This document shows positions 24,997 to 32,745 of a stretch of DNA of 41,183 bases, piece after piece. Source of the stretch: Actinomycetota bacterium (GTDB lineage Bacteria; Actinomycetota; AC-67); contig JBAZZY010000025.1 in the NCBI GenBank assembly GCA_041658565.1, positions 1 to 41,183 on the forward strand, in the 5' to 3' direction. The position numbers were made by a program, and so were the translations under genes. The notes under the pieces are model-generated. The model worked only from the letters and a program-made list of their open reading frames with translations. It had not been told where the DNA came from and did no database searches. Positions within the stretch are counted from its first letter, which is position 1. Each line of letters opens with the position of its first letter.

Positions 24997-25380
24997 TTAG
25001 CGGATTCCGCTGTCGAAACTCAGATCCTGTTCGGTGTACGCGCCTTCCCTCACGACGACCGTCTCGGGGGATGGGCCGGACGGAAGCGGTGCAGAGCCTG
25101 GTTTCCTCAGGCGATACGCCCCTGGGTTGAGTGCCACGCGGAAACTTCCGTCGGCGCCGGGCCGGATGGTTGCGATCACATCGTCGCCGCGAAGAACGAG
25201 GATCGGTTCGCGGTATGGCGTGTCCGGACACGGGTTCTCTTCCGTTTGAACCGGGCACGAGGGACCCAGCAACGCGCGCCCTCGGATTCCCGAGTTCCCC
25301 GCCGGCTTGGATTCACTCGAACATGAAGCAAGGATTGCGCAAAGCAACATGCTTGCAGGAATCCACTTCCATCGATTCAC
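24997..25380 (-). CDS. lipoprotein with carboxypeptidase-regulatory-like beta domain
   Basis: A 127-residue protein with a lipobox (LASC, Cys20) and a short linker, then a beta-sandwich pattern: GIRGRALLG, IATIRPGADGSFRVALNPGAYRL, ending DLSFD. This is typical of CarboxypepD_reg/transthyretin-like domains on the cell surface. Two cysteines (SCPVQTEENPC) may be disulfide-bonded. GTG at 25380 is preferred over GTG at 25386, because GGAGGT sits 4 nt before the former and abuts the latter. It is convergent with the SDR gene, 1 bp apart. No partner is suggested. Confidence 0.7.
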   Translation of the reverse strand: MNRWKWIPASMLLCAILASCSSESKPAGNSGIRGRALLGPSCPVQTEENPCPDTPYREPILVLRGDDVIATIRPGADGSFRVALNPGAYRLRKPGSAPLPSGPSPETVVVREGAYTEQDLSFDSGIR

Positions 25381-25447
25381 GTTCACCTCCGCGCGCGACG
25401 ATCGGCCTCGAATCTAATCGCATTCGGGCCGATATTGCCGCCGTTCG

Positions 25448-25927
25448 TTACGCGAGCGTCGGTTGCCGCTGATCACGCGTTAGCTGAACGACGGTTGCCC
25501 GCTCCTCGCGGATCAAGTCGTCCGTGCGTACTCGAACGGATTCGCGCTGGGAACCCGCCGCGAAGACGACCTGAGGGTGCGCCAGGATTTCCGCGTCCAC
25601 CAAGACGGGCGCGCGCAACAAGGTGCCGAGGGGCGGAAGCGCACCGAGTTCGTAGCCGGGAAAGTCGCGTTCGACTTCTTCCTCGGTTGCCAAGTGTGCC
25701 CGCCGGTCGCCGGTTGCCTCGCGAACGAGTCGCATGTCGAGTTTGCGCGAGCCGGGGATAAGCGCCAACGCGTGTCCTCCGCGAACGTCGAGCACGAGCG
25801 TCTTGACGACATCGTCGGCTGAAACGCCGACCGCGCGCGCTTCGTCCGTCGCTGTGAACACAGGGGCGTGCGGTAATTCCTCGAAGACCACCCCGTGGTG
25901 CCGGAGGTACTCGGTTACTGCAGACAT
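25448..25927 (-). CDS. YbaK/ProX-type aminoacyl-tRNA deacylase
   Basis: A 159-residue single-domain protein of the YbaK/EbsC editing family. Lys42 in DDVVKTLVLDV is the conserved lysine of the family, and ATGDRRAHLATEEEVE, PGYELGALPPLG and DAEILAHPQVVFAAGS segments follow the family order. Such proteins hydrolyse mischarged Cys- or Ala-tRNA(Pro). GGAGG lies 8 nt before the ATG at 25927 and only 2 nt before an ATG two codons earlier, so 25927 is preferred. The gene lies 64 bp downstream of the nitroreductase gene, possibly in the same transcript. Confidence 0.88.
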   Translation of the reverse strand: MSAVTEYLRHHGVVFEELPHAPVFTATDEARAVGVSADDVVKTLVLDVRGGHALALIPGSRKLDMRLVREATGDRRAHLATEEEVERDFPGYELGALPPLGTLLRAPVLVDAEILAHPQVVFAAGSQRESVRVRTDDLIREERATVVQLTRDQRQPTLA

Positions 25928-25991
25928 CGCCATCACCTCCTTCGCGACGTCACTCCAATCGTAACCCACCACGCAAGGGCCGGAACGGGGA

Positions 25992-26576
25992 TTACCAGCG
26001 ACCGAAGTGCGTGACGATCTGGACGGGTTTGCGGACTCGCTGCAAAGACGGTGAAGGCGTGTCCGGAGCCGGATAGCCGAATGCGAGCGCGCCGATCGGG
26101 TGATACTCCGGCGGGACTCCAAAGTCGTGCCCGAGGTCTTGTCCCCTCAAGCGGAAGAAGAGCGCGCCGAGTCCTTTGTCGACGGCCGTCAGCAGCATCA
26201 GCATGGAGGCGAAGCCGGTGTCGATGTCCCAGTACGGAACCGGCCACCGAGCGGGATCTTGGTCCGGTCCGGCCTTGTCCGATTCGGCGTAGCGAGCAAG
26301 GTAAGCCCCGCGACTCGCGAGCGGCACGATCACCAACGGCGCACGCGTTATGCCTGTATGTGGGCCGGTGCGCTCTTGCTCCGGCCAAGCCGAGTTCCAG
26401 AATCGTGCGCGATCCGCAGAGTCCTCCAGAACTAAGAACGCCCAGCCTTGGGTGAACCCGGCTGACGGTGCCCGCACAGCGTTTGCGAGGATTCGGTCTC
26501 GCGTTTCTTCGGGGATCGGCCGATCGTGGAAGTTGCGCACCATGCGCCGCTTTCGCACCACGTCCTCGAACTCCAT
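25992..26576 (-). CDS. nitroreductase-family flavoprotein
   Basis: A 194-residue FMN-dependent nitroreductase-like protein. The N-terminal EDVVRKRRMVRNF and APSAGFTQGW contact FMN; a central DIDTGFASMLMLLTAVDKGLGALFFRL and a C-terminal PIGALAFGYP are typical. It would reduce nitro compounds, quinones or similar with NAD(P)H; the true substrate is unknown. The start at 26576 has GGAGGAG just upstream. The protein is short for the family but shows all core elements. Confidence 0.82.
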   Translation of the reverse strand: MEFEDVVRKRRMVRNFHDRPIPEETRDRILANAVRAPSAGFTQGWAFLVLEDSADRARFWNSAWPEQERTGPHTGITRAPLVIVPLASRGAYLARYAESDKAGPDQDPARWPVPYWDIDTGFASMLMLLTAVDKGLGALFFRLRGQDLGHDFGVPPEYHPIGALAFGYPAPDTPSPSLQRVRKPVQIVTHFGRW

Positions 26577-26961
26577 GTCTCCTCCGGCGCCGTCCAACCA
26601 CTCGGTTCAGAGCCTACGGCCTTGGTGCGGAACCCGTACGAATAGGGTGGTTTGGGCCGCCGGCGGCCGCCACCCCCCCGCGTGATCGCGGCTTGGCTTC
26701 TGGTTGTTTTCGGGGCCGGCGCAGCCATCGGAACCCGACTCGATCGAGGTCGGGTGCCTCCTCGAGAAGCGATTGACCAGCGACCGGATAAGCGCCCGAC
26801 GGTCCGAATAGGCGGCATCCACAGTGTCCGATTTGTCTGTGGATTTCGTCGGTCTAAATAGGCCATCGGGCCCATGGCTGGGGCCCGGTCGGATCGTATC
26901 CTCGAAGATCCACGAGCTGAGTGCAGGGTGCTGGAGCGAAACGCGTCGCTTGGGGGTCGTG
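26577..26961. other. intergenic region between nitroreductase and small acidic protein
   Basis: A 385-bp stretch without a gene I can support well. A TTG-started frame at 26652-26861 encodes a possible 69-residue protein with one hydrophobic segment (VIAAWLLVVFGAGAAIG), but it has no Shine-Dalgarno and a Pro/Arg-rich start, so it stays doubtful. A 7-bp inverted repeat (TCCACAG ... CTGTGGA) lies near 26818-26844. No promoter is clear. Confidence 0.3.
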
Positions 26962-27168
26962 ATGAAGAGCCTGCTGCAGATTCAAGAGAGCGCGTCTGCC
27001 GGAGTGTCTTCGGTTTCCGATGAGTTCTTCGAGGAGCTCGAGGACGACTTGCTCGCGCGCTCGTTCCTGTACGACAACCAGGCTGCCTACCGGGAGGGCG
27101 TCGAGGCCACTATGGCCGCGGTTCGGGCCGGACTGGCGCACGCAGGCTCCACTTGCGCCGGGGCCTGA
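26962..27168 (+). CDS. small acidic protein of unknown function
   Basis: A 68-residue protein starting MKSLLQIQESASAGVSSVSD, with an acidic helical middle (FFEELEDDLLARSFLYDNQA) and an Ala-rich end. A GGGGGT stretch upstream of GTG/ATG at 26956/26962 may serve as Shine-Dalgarno. No family is recognised. It is convergent with tetR, 9 bp apart. Confidence 0.45.
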   Translation: MKSLLQIQESASAGVSSVSDEFFEELEDDLLARSFLYDNQAAYREGVEATMAAVRAGLAHAGSTCAGA

Positions 27169-27177
27169 CCGAACCGG

Positions 27178-27822
27178 TCAGCCTGCGGAGGCGACCGCGA
27201 CAAAGAACCGGCTGAGTTCCTCGATGAGTTCGTCGGTCGCCACTTTGCGCTTGCCGAGAACCTCTACCAGAACCTCGTAGGTGCCCCCAACTAGGGCCAC
27301 CGCGGCGAGTCCGGGGTCCCGGTCGCTGATCAGGCCTTTTCCGGCCGCACGGCGGGCCTCGTTCTCGACGATGTGGGCGAAGCGGTGCAATGCCGGGCGC
27401 CGATGCTTTTCGAGGCGCGCGCTCACGCCGACGACTTCGACGCAAACGATGCGCGCGCGCCTGGGATCGTCGAGCATCGCGTGGACGAACGCAGCGACCC
27501 CTGCCCGCGCGCGCGCGTAGAGGTCGTCCTCGGGGGCGTCGGCGAGTGCCAGCTCAACAGCCGAGAGCGCGTCCGACAGGATCTGGTCGTAGATCACCGC
27601 GAGCAGTGTCTCGCGGTGTTTGAACTCTTCGTAGAAGTGGCGTGTGGTGACTCGGGCGGCGGCGCACAGTGCTTCGATGGAGGTGGACCCGTAGCCGTCT
27701 TTTCCGAACAGCTTCAGGCCGGCGGCCATCAGGCGGCGACGCCGTTCGGCGCTGCGCTCCTCTGATGAAAGGCCGGCGTACTGCCGACGCTGTGGCGTGG
27801 TGGTCCGCGATGTTCTCCCCAT
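27178..27822 (-). CDS. TetR-family transcriptional regulator
   Basis: A 214-residue repressor. The N-terminal helix-turn-helix (about 20-68) contains AERRRRLMAAGLKLFGKDGY, TSIEALCAAARVTTRHFYEEF and KHRETLLAVIYDQ, as usual for the family. The C-terminal part (about 70-214) is an alpha-helical ligand-binding/dimer domain that I cannot tie to a ligand. The ATG at 27822 begins MGRTSRTTT. A TAGCGT -10 lies 11 nt upstream and a TTGTCA -35 lies 17 bp before it, inside the first palindromic operator, so the gene should be autorepressed. The divergent gene at 27941 has the same layout with the second operator. Confidence 0.9.
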   Translation of the reverse strand: MGRTSRTTTPQRRQYAGLSSEERSAERRRRLMAAGLKLFGKDGYGSTSIEALCAAARVTTRHFYEEFKHRETLLAVIYDQILSDALSAVELALADAPEDDLYARARAGVAAFVHAMLDDPRRARIVCVEVVGVSARLEKHRRPALHRFAHIVENEARRAAGKGLISDRDPGLAAVALVGGTYEVLVEVLGKRKVATDELIEELSRFFVAVASAG

Positions 27823-27853
27823 TGCTGGTTGCGACGCTACCCGGCAAGGCAGC

Positions 27854-27877
27854 ATTTGACAAGCGTGCTTGTCAGAT
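27854..27877. promoter_or_regulatory. TetR operator 1, over the tetR -35
   Basis: A 10-bp half site ATTTGACAAG, 4-bp centre, CTTGTCAGAT (one mismatch in the outer pairs; core TGACAAG-N4-CTTGTCA perfect). On the minus strand its TTGTCA is the -35 of tetR, 17 bp from TAGCGT. Confidence 0.75.
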
Positions 27878-27890
27878 TGTGCAGTAGGGA

Positions 27891-27914
27891 ATCTGACAAG
27901 GCGGCTTGTCAGAT
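27891..27914. promoter_or_regulatory. TetR operator 2, over the -35 of the divergent gene
   Basis: A perfect palindrome ATCTGACAAG-N4-CTTGTCAGAT. Its right-hand TTGTCA (27906-27911) is the -35 of the plus-strand gene, with a 17-bp spacer to TAGTGT. The centre-to-centre distance to operator 1 is 37 bp. Confidence 0.8.
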
Positions 27915-27928
27915 AGCTGCCGACGGCG

Positions 27929-27934
27929 TAGTGT
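27929..27934 (+). promoter_or_regulatory. -10 element of the TetR-controlled exported protein gene
   Basis: TAGTGT, 17 bp after the TTGTCA within operator 2 and 6 nt before the ATG at 27941. A leaderless, TetR-controlled promoter is indicated. Confidence 0.6.
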
Positions 27935-27940
27935 GTCCGC

Positions 27941-28864
27941 ATGTCGCGAATGGCGGGGTTGGGGAAATGGGCGGTCGCGACGCGCCGCCGCCGCAGGATG
28001 CTGGCCGCAGTTGTTGCCGTGCAGGTGCTCTTTTCGACGTGTGCCTATGGGTTCCGTTGGATTTCCGATTCGACTCCTGTGACGGCGGCGAGTGCGCTCG
28101 AGCGATACCGAGCAGCGGCCTCGGCGACTACGTCCGCGAAAGCCTCGCCCCGTGCGTCGGCGTCCCGGACGACCGCGTCGGCAACTCCAAAGCCTTTGAC
28201 TTCGGCATCGCGCACCACGAAGTCCCGACGTCCGTCGCCTTCGCCGGCCGTATCTGCGAAGGGAGGCTATGCGCTGAAGGCCCCCGAGTCCGGTGTGTAT
28301 TCCTGGGACACCGAGGGGTGGGAGAAGGTCGATGACTTCCCGACCCGCGAGTACCCGAGTGAATCCCAGCGAATAGTTGAGTCCTCAGGCAGATCGTGGA
28401 CGAACCATCACATCTTCTCGAGCGAGCACGAGGAATGGTTTCCCCTCGCGATCTCTGAGACCGGTGTCAGGTGTTCGTACTTCCGCATGAAACTCAAGGT
28501 CGGTCCGGTCACCGAGGATGTGTTGATCGAGTTCGCGACGCCGGTCCGGTTCTCGGTGTTCCCGCAGAAGGTGGGGCAAACCTGGGAAGGGTCCTGGGAG
28601 GGGGACACTTCGGGGACCTACACGGGCAAGACCCTCGAACACTCGACTCAGCGGATAGGTTCGGAGGATGTTGAGACCTGGGCCGTCGCGATCAAGATGC
28701 AGATGGAGGGCGAGGTCTCCGGCACCGTCGACGTTCGCCTGTGGATCGCACCGAAGTATCGGTTCACAACGAAAGAGATCTACAAACTCGATCACAGCAG
28801 CGGCGGCCATCGGTATCGCACCGAATCAACTATCACGTTGCAGTCCGTCACTCCGCAGCGCTAG
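27941..28864 (+). CDS. exported or membrane-anchored protein, paralogue of the 5637-6503 lipoprotein
   Basis: A 307-residue protein. A basic N-terminus (RRRRR) and one hydrophobic segment (MLAAVVAVQVLFSTCAYGF, about 20-38) act as anchor or uncleaved signal. A Ser/Thr/Pro/Arg-rich linker runs to about residue 105, then a beta-rich domain. That domain matches the C-terminal domain of the 5637-6503 lipoprotein in motif order (KVGQTW, RIGSEDVETW, LWIAPKYRF, TESTITLQS). The promoter overlaps a TetR operator, so expression is probably induced by the regulator's ligand. No known family is recognised; a cell-surface binding role is only a guess. Confidence 0.7.
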   Translation: MSRMAGLGKWAVATRRRRRMLAAVVAVQVLFSTCAYGFRWISDSTPVTAASALERYRAAASATTSAKASPRASASRTTASATPKPLTSASRTTKSRRPSPSPAVSAKGGYALKAPESGVYSWDTEGWEKVDDFPTREYPSESQRIVESSGRSWTNHHIFSSEHEEWFPLAISETGVRCSYFRMKLKVGPVTEDVLIEFATPVRFSVFPQKVGQTWEGSWEGDTSGTYTGKTLEHSTQRIGSEDVETWAVAIKMQMEGEVSGTVDVRLWIAPKYRFTTKEIYKLDHSSGGHRYRTESTITLQSVTPQR

Positions 28865-28919
28865 CCCTTCACCTCCGGCAGGAGTTGCGCTCCGATCCTC
28901 GAACGTACCTGGGGTCGGA

Positions 28920-28925
28920 TACGCT
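28920..28925 (+). promoter_or_regulatory. putative -10 element of the GerMN lipoprotein gene
   Basis: TACGCT, 8 nt before the ATG at 28934. Similar to the leaderless elements of this window but with 2 nt more spacing. Confidence 0.35.
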
Positions 28926-28933
28926 GCGAACTT

Positions 28934-29770
28934 ATGAGACGCATAGGGATCGTCCTCGCAACGCTCGCGCTCGCCGCCTCGGCATGCAGCGCCCGAACCC
29001 CGAACGCGCAGCCTTCTGGAACTACTTCCGCGGAGCCCACAGCGAGCCCTGCGACGTTCGCTCATCAGGTGTGGTTCAACGATGCCGACGGGAAATTGTT
29101 GTTGGGGTATCGGACTGCGGCAGGCACGCCTGCGGTCGCGCGCGCGGCAATCACCTCGATGCTGGATGGGCCGACGAGCGCCGAGCGCGCGCAGGGTACT
29201 GGAACGTCGATTCCGGTTGAAACCAAACTGGTGGACTTAAACATCGCCGACCGCGTGGCGACAGTAGACCTGAGTTCGGAGTTCGAAGCGTCGGGTGGAA
29301 CCCTCGGCGAACGGCTACGCCTGGCGCAGGTCGTGTTCACTCTTACTCAGTTCGACACGGTGACTTCGGTGAGCCTTCGTATCGACGGCCGTGCGATTCG
29401 TGAATTCGGCAGTCACGGATTGGTTCTTGATCGACCATCCACGCGCGATGATTTCGAGGACCTGATGCCCGCCATCGTGGTGGAACACCCCATTCCCGGC
29501 GACCGGGTGAGCAGTCCCGTGACCGTGTCCGGAACGGCGAACGTCTTCGAGGCGACCGTCAGTCTGCGCATCTTGGATGCCGGAGGAAAAGAGATCGCGA
29601 CGACGTTTACCAACGCAACATGCGGGACCGGATGCCGTGGTACCTACTCCGTCAATGTGACTTTCGAAGTCGCGGCCGAGCAGCAGGGCACCATTGAGGT
29701 CTTTGTGTCGTCGGCAAAGGACGGCAAGCCGACGGATGTTGTCCGGGTGCCGGTCATTCTGACCGGCTGA
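28934..29770 (+). CDS. GerMN and Gmad2 domain lipoprotein
   Basis: A 278-residue lipoprotein (lipobox ASAC, Cys18). After a Thr/Pro linker comes a GerMN domain (about 45-165), with HQVWFNDADGKLL and a TKLVDLNIADRVATVDLSSEF pattern ending in VSLRIDG. A Gmad2 immunoglobulin-like domain (about 180-275) follows, with VEHPIPGDRVSSPVTVSGTA and a TFTNATCGTGCRGTY loop. GerMN proteins are extracytoplasmic; outside spore formers their role is unknown, and nothing here suggests sporulation. The gene is convergent with the following membrane-protein gene across a hairpin. Confidence 0.85.
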   Translation: MRRIGIVLATLALAASACSARTPNAQPSGTTSAEPTASPATFAHQVWFNDADGKLLLGYRTAAGTPAVARAAITSMLDGPTSAERAQGTGTSIPVETKLVDLNIADRVATVDLSSEFEASGGTLGERLRLAQVVFTLTQFDTVTSVSLRIDGRAIREFGSHGLVLDRPSTRDDFEDLMPAIVVEHPIPGDRVSSPVTVSGTANVFEATVSLRILDAGGKEIATTFTNATCGTGCRGTYSVNVTFEVAAEQQGTIEVFVSSAKDGKPTDVVRVPVILTG

Positions 29771-29774
29771 ACGA

Positions 29775-29803
29775 CGAAAGGACCCGCACGGCGAGTCCTT
29801 TCG
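29775..29803. terminator. hairpin between convergent genes
   Basis: CGAAAGGAC (29775-29783) and GTCCTTTCG (29795-29803) form a perfect 9-bp stem with an 11-nt loop, between the GerMN gene and the minus-strand gene at 29819. A bidirectional terminator is likely. Confidence 0.65.
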
Positions 29804-29818
29804 CAGAAAGCGTTTGGA

Positions 29819-30373
29819 TCAGGTGGTTATCAACTTCTCGCCCCCGGACACTCTGCGCCAGTGCCATAGGCCGAGTATTGACAGCACCGCCATAACGATC
29901 GCGAATGCAAGCGACACCAGAGAACCGATGCGCGCGATCTGGCCTAGCTTCCAAAACGCGTAAGCGTTAAGGAGCAATCCGCGAAGCGTTTCACCTCTGA
30001 ACAGGGTATCGACTGCCGCTTTCAACGATGGGTCGTCGGGGGCCGCGCGGGAGGCAGCACTCGCTTCTGCATAGGTCTTGCCCCCGGCCGCGTTCTTCAG
30101 GTGGGGCGCAATGAAGTGGTTGGCGTACGCCTCTGCCTGCTGTCCGTTCAGCAGTTGCTGACCCGCGTACTTGTTGATGAACGGACCGATGTCAGGGGAC
30201 TCTGTTGCGGGACCCGCCGGCGGGAAGAAGATCTTCTGCGCGCGCAGTTGGTCTTCGACGTTGGTGTTGGCGAAGTTCGATCCCCACATCAACATCACGC
30301 CGGCAAGTAACAGGAATGCAGTAAGCATCACGCCGACTGAAGTTAAGAGCATGTCGAACGTCCGTCGCGGCAT
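29819..30373 (-). CDS. small membrane protein with two membrane helices
   Basis: A 184-residue protein. An N-terminal helix (about 8-30, LLTSVGVMLTAFLLLAGVML) and a C-terminal helix (about 148-170) flank an extracytoplasmic region with a conserved-looking FFPPAGPATESPDIGPFINK and a KNAAGGKTYAEAS segment. Similar two-helix proteins occur in actinobacteria without known function, to my recollection. A near-ideal Shine-Dalgarno (aaaggagg) precedes the ATG. Its promoter region contains a 19-bp tandem duplication. Confidence 0.75.
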   Translation of the reverse strand: MPRRTFDMLLTSVGVMLTAFLLLAGVMLMWGSNFANTNVEDQLRAQKIFFPPAGPATESPDIGPFINKYAGQQLLNGQQAEAYANHFIAPHLKNAAGGKTYAEASAASRAAPDDPSLKAAVDTLFRGETLRGLLLNAYAFWKLGQIARIGSLVSLAFAIVMAVLSILGLWHWRRVSGGEKLITT

Positions 30374-30404
30374 CGTCTACCTCCTTTGGTGGCGAATCCT
30401 ACAG

Positions 30405-30442
30405 TTGGAAGTCTATGCCTATTTTGGAAGTCTATGCCTATT
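30405..30442. repeat. perfect 19-bp tandem duplication
   Basis: The 19-bp unit starting TTGGAAGTC and ending GCCTATT occurs twice back to back (30405-30423, 30424-30442). It lies 30-70 bp upstream of the minus-strand membrane protein gene, so it may duplicate a promoter or operator. The 30443-30587 remainder holds nothing recognisable. Confidence 0.7.
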
Positions 30443-30587
30443 GTCGAGACTTCTTCAGGACAATCTGCCGGCCGGATCGTGCGTTGCCGGGGCAAAACCG
30501 ACACCGAAGTTTAGGAGTCAACTGATAATGCGGTTGCGAAAGCCCTTCGTTCCCGCAAGACAGAGCTCGCGGTCAAGTAACGGCGCG

Positions 30588-31836
30588 TCAGGGCGAAGTG
30601 AACGTGACGGTTTGTGTTGTGAAGTACCTCGGTGTCGCCTCCAAAGCGCGTGTCGGCGCGGTGTATTGCTGCAGTGTGTGCGCCGGCCCAAGGTCTACAG
30701 CGAATGCGAGTCGTCCGGTCGCGTCGGCGGTCGCAGAAGCAGTAATTGCGCCCGACAGCGCCACGACCTCGCCGGGCGTGAAGCATGCAGCCGTGGTCAC
30801 CGTTTCGGTTCCCGAGCCTGTCAGCGTCGCGCGCGCGCATGAAGCATCGCGCACCTCAAGGAACTCAGGCGCGCGCGCCGAGTCCGCCCCAAACGACCAG
30901 CCCCACACCTTGAACGAAGGCTCGACTGCGCGGTAGTTGAATGTCGCGGGCGCAGCAGCGCCAAACTCCAAATGCGGCCACCACTTGGCGATGTCGCGCT
31001 TCCAGTACTTCCAGGTGTGGAGCCCGCCGTCCAGTCGACTTCGTGTGTGATGCCCTCGCGCGTCAGCGCGGCGTCGAAGTTCTGAGCCATGTCCAGAATC
31101 TCGCGCTCTCCAGCCATTCCGGTCGAGTCGAGGGGGTCGTCCGCCTCAGGGATGCCGTCGCCGTTTGCCACGTACAGCGACATCCCTGCGAGGTTGGCCG
31201 CAAGGTCGGTTGGGTTGTGCGCGTGCCACCAGACTTCGTCCGTTAGCGGGTTTCCCCACACCGCGAACCGGTCGTCTCCGGACTTCGGACCGAATGCGCC
31301 GGCGATAGCCAGCTCTGCCACGGGGCTCTTGTCGGTCGTGTCCACGGCTCCGGAGAAGGACGCCGCCGCGAGGAACAGACGGGATGCCGCGCCGCGTAAC
31401 TCATCGACCCGAAGCCGCCCATCGACAGCCCCGCGATGGCCCGCCCCGCGCGCGCGCCGATCGTCCGGTAGTGCGTGTCAATGTAGGGGATGAGCGTGCC
31501 GATGTGGAATGACTCCCACTTGTTCGCTCCGTTGCGCCAATCTGAGTACCAGCCGTCCGGGTCACCGCCCGGAGTCACGAAGATGGCTTGCTTGTCGGCG
31601 GCGAAGGCTGCCAGGTTGCCCATGTCGAGCCAGGTGTTCTCGTTCTCGCTGTAGCCGTGAAGGAGGTAGATGACCGGGTAGCGTAGCGGGCCGGAGTCGT
31701 AGCCGTCCGGGAGCACAACGTTCACCGGCACGTCTCCGAACTTGACGAGTTCCACGCTGACGCCCGCGCGCGCGGCGCCCGGCAGGCTGAGGGAGGCGAG
31801 CAGTACGAGCAAGGCAAGAGCGCGGCGCGCGATCAT
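30588..31836 (-). pseudogene. exported esterase of the alpha/beta-hydrolase fold, broken by two frameshifts
   Basis: Three consecutive minus-strand frames join into one protein. Part 1 (31836 to about 31382) has a signal peptide, IYLLHGYSENENTW and the nucleophile motif GLSMGGFGSM. Part 2 (to about 31022) contains VANGDG and DMAQNFDAAL. Part 3 (to 30588) begins LHTWKYWKRDIAKWWPH, with the catalytic His, and adds a beta-rich C-terminal domain. The joins need one missing base each: cat-ccc-gt-ctg should read HPGLF, and gcg-ggc-tcc should read AGLH. Restoring both gives 416 residues. The family is the antigen 85/esterase D type. Two single-base losses in G/C-rich context could be sequencing errors rather than true decay. 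The start has GGAGGTG upstream. Confidence 0.8.
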
Positions 31837-32094
31837 CGGCACCTCCTCCGGGTTCCGGTGGAGAGGGATTCGGCCCGGCTCCGCCTGATTCCTGTTCCCT
31901 GCTCGGCCGATTGTGCTGCTGCCCGCGCTGCGGGACTGGCGCCGTCTGCGGCGGATGGCGGTGTCGACAGGCGCGTCACTCACCGTGGCGGTGCACCGAT
32001 TCGCCGGAGTAAAGTGAAGTTTCGACCCTTGGGGGGAGATCGCATTGCTTTTCGCGGGCGGCTCTTCCGCCCCAGGCTCACTTCGGGAGCGCGC

Positions 32095-32745
32095 ATGGGT
32101 ACGAGGGTATTGATCGTCGAGGATCATGCGGTCGTGCGCGAGGGGACGCGTGAGATCCTGGCGCGCGACGCGACCCTCGAAGTGGCCGGGGAGGCGGGCA
32201 CGGCCTCGGAGGCGGTGCGCCTCGCGCGCGAACTTCGTCCGGACGTGATCCTGCTCGACCTCGCGCTGCCCGACAGAAACGGCATCGACGCGGTCCCCGA
32301 CATCGCGGAGGCTGCCCCCGACGCCAGAATCCTGGTGTTGAGCGCCTACGACGATGAGGACTACGTGGTGGCCGCTATAGAGGCCGGGGCGGCCGGATAC
32401 CTGCTGAAGACCATGCGGGGCAAAGAGGTGATCGAAGCGATTCACGCCGCGCGCGAGGGCCGAGTGACCCTCCATCCGGCAGTTGCCGCCAAGCTGCGGC
32501 ACTCGCTGCAGAAGGGATCGCCGTCCCTGTCTCCCCGGGAAAGAGAGATCCTCGAGTTGGCGGCGCGTGGCCTTCGCAACAAGGAAATCGGCCGCGCCAT
32601 GCACCTCAGCGTCCGCACGGTGGAGGGGCATCTCAGCCACATCCTGGCGAAGCTGGGCGTCTCCTCCCGGACCGAAGCGGTCGTCTACGGAGTCGCCCGC
32701 CACTGGTTCGACATGGACCGGACCGCAGGTGAGACATCGCCGTGA
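32095..32745 (+). CDS. NarL/FixJ-type response regulator
   Basis: A 216-residue two-component regulator. The receiver domain (1-120) has the acidic pair E9-D10, phosphoacceptor Asp55 in VILLDLALPD and Lys in YLLKTM; the LuxR-type helix-turn-helix (about 148-205) has SPREREILELAARGLRNKEI and SVRTVEGHLSHILAKL. The ATG at 32095 begins MGTRVLIVEDH; longer readings have no homology. It overlaps the kinase gene by GTGA. A target could be the respiratory operon starting at 34382, which has a direct repeat in its promoter region. The 31837-32094 stretch before it shows no further gene. Confidence 0.93.
   Translation: MGTRVLIVEDHAVVREGTREILARDATLEVAGEAGTASEAVRLARELRPDVILLDLALPDRNGIDAVPDIAEAAPDARILVLSAYDDEDYVVAAIEAGAAGYLLKTMRGKEVIEAIHAAREGRVTLHPAVAAKLRHSLQKGSPSLSPREREILELAARGLRNKEIGRAMHLSVRTVEGHLSHILAKLGVSSRTEAVVYGVARHWFDMDRTAGETSP

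Noticed and set aside
26652..26861. Possible 69-residue membrane protein
   Set aside because: TTG start, no Shine-Dalgarno or -10, Pro/Arg-rich beginning; only the single hydrophobic stretch argues for it.
30405..30442. Tandem repeat as a CRISPR remnant
   Set aside because: Only two abutting copies without spacers and no cas genes; a simple duplication.
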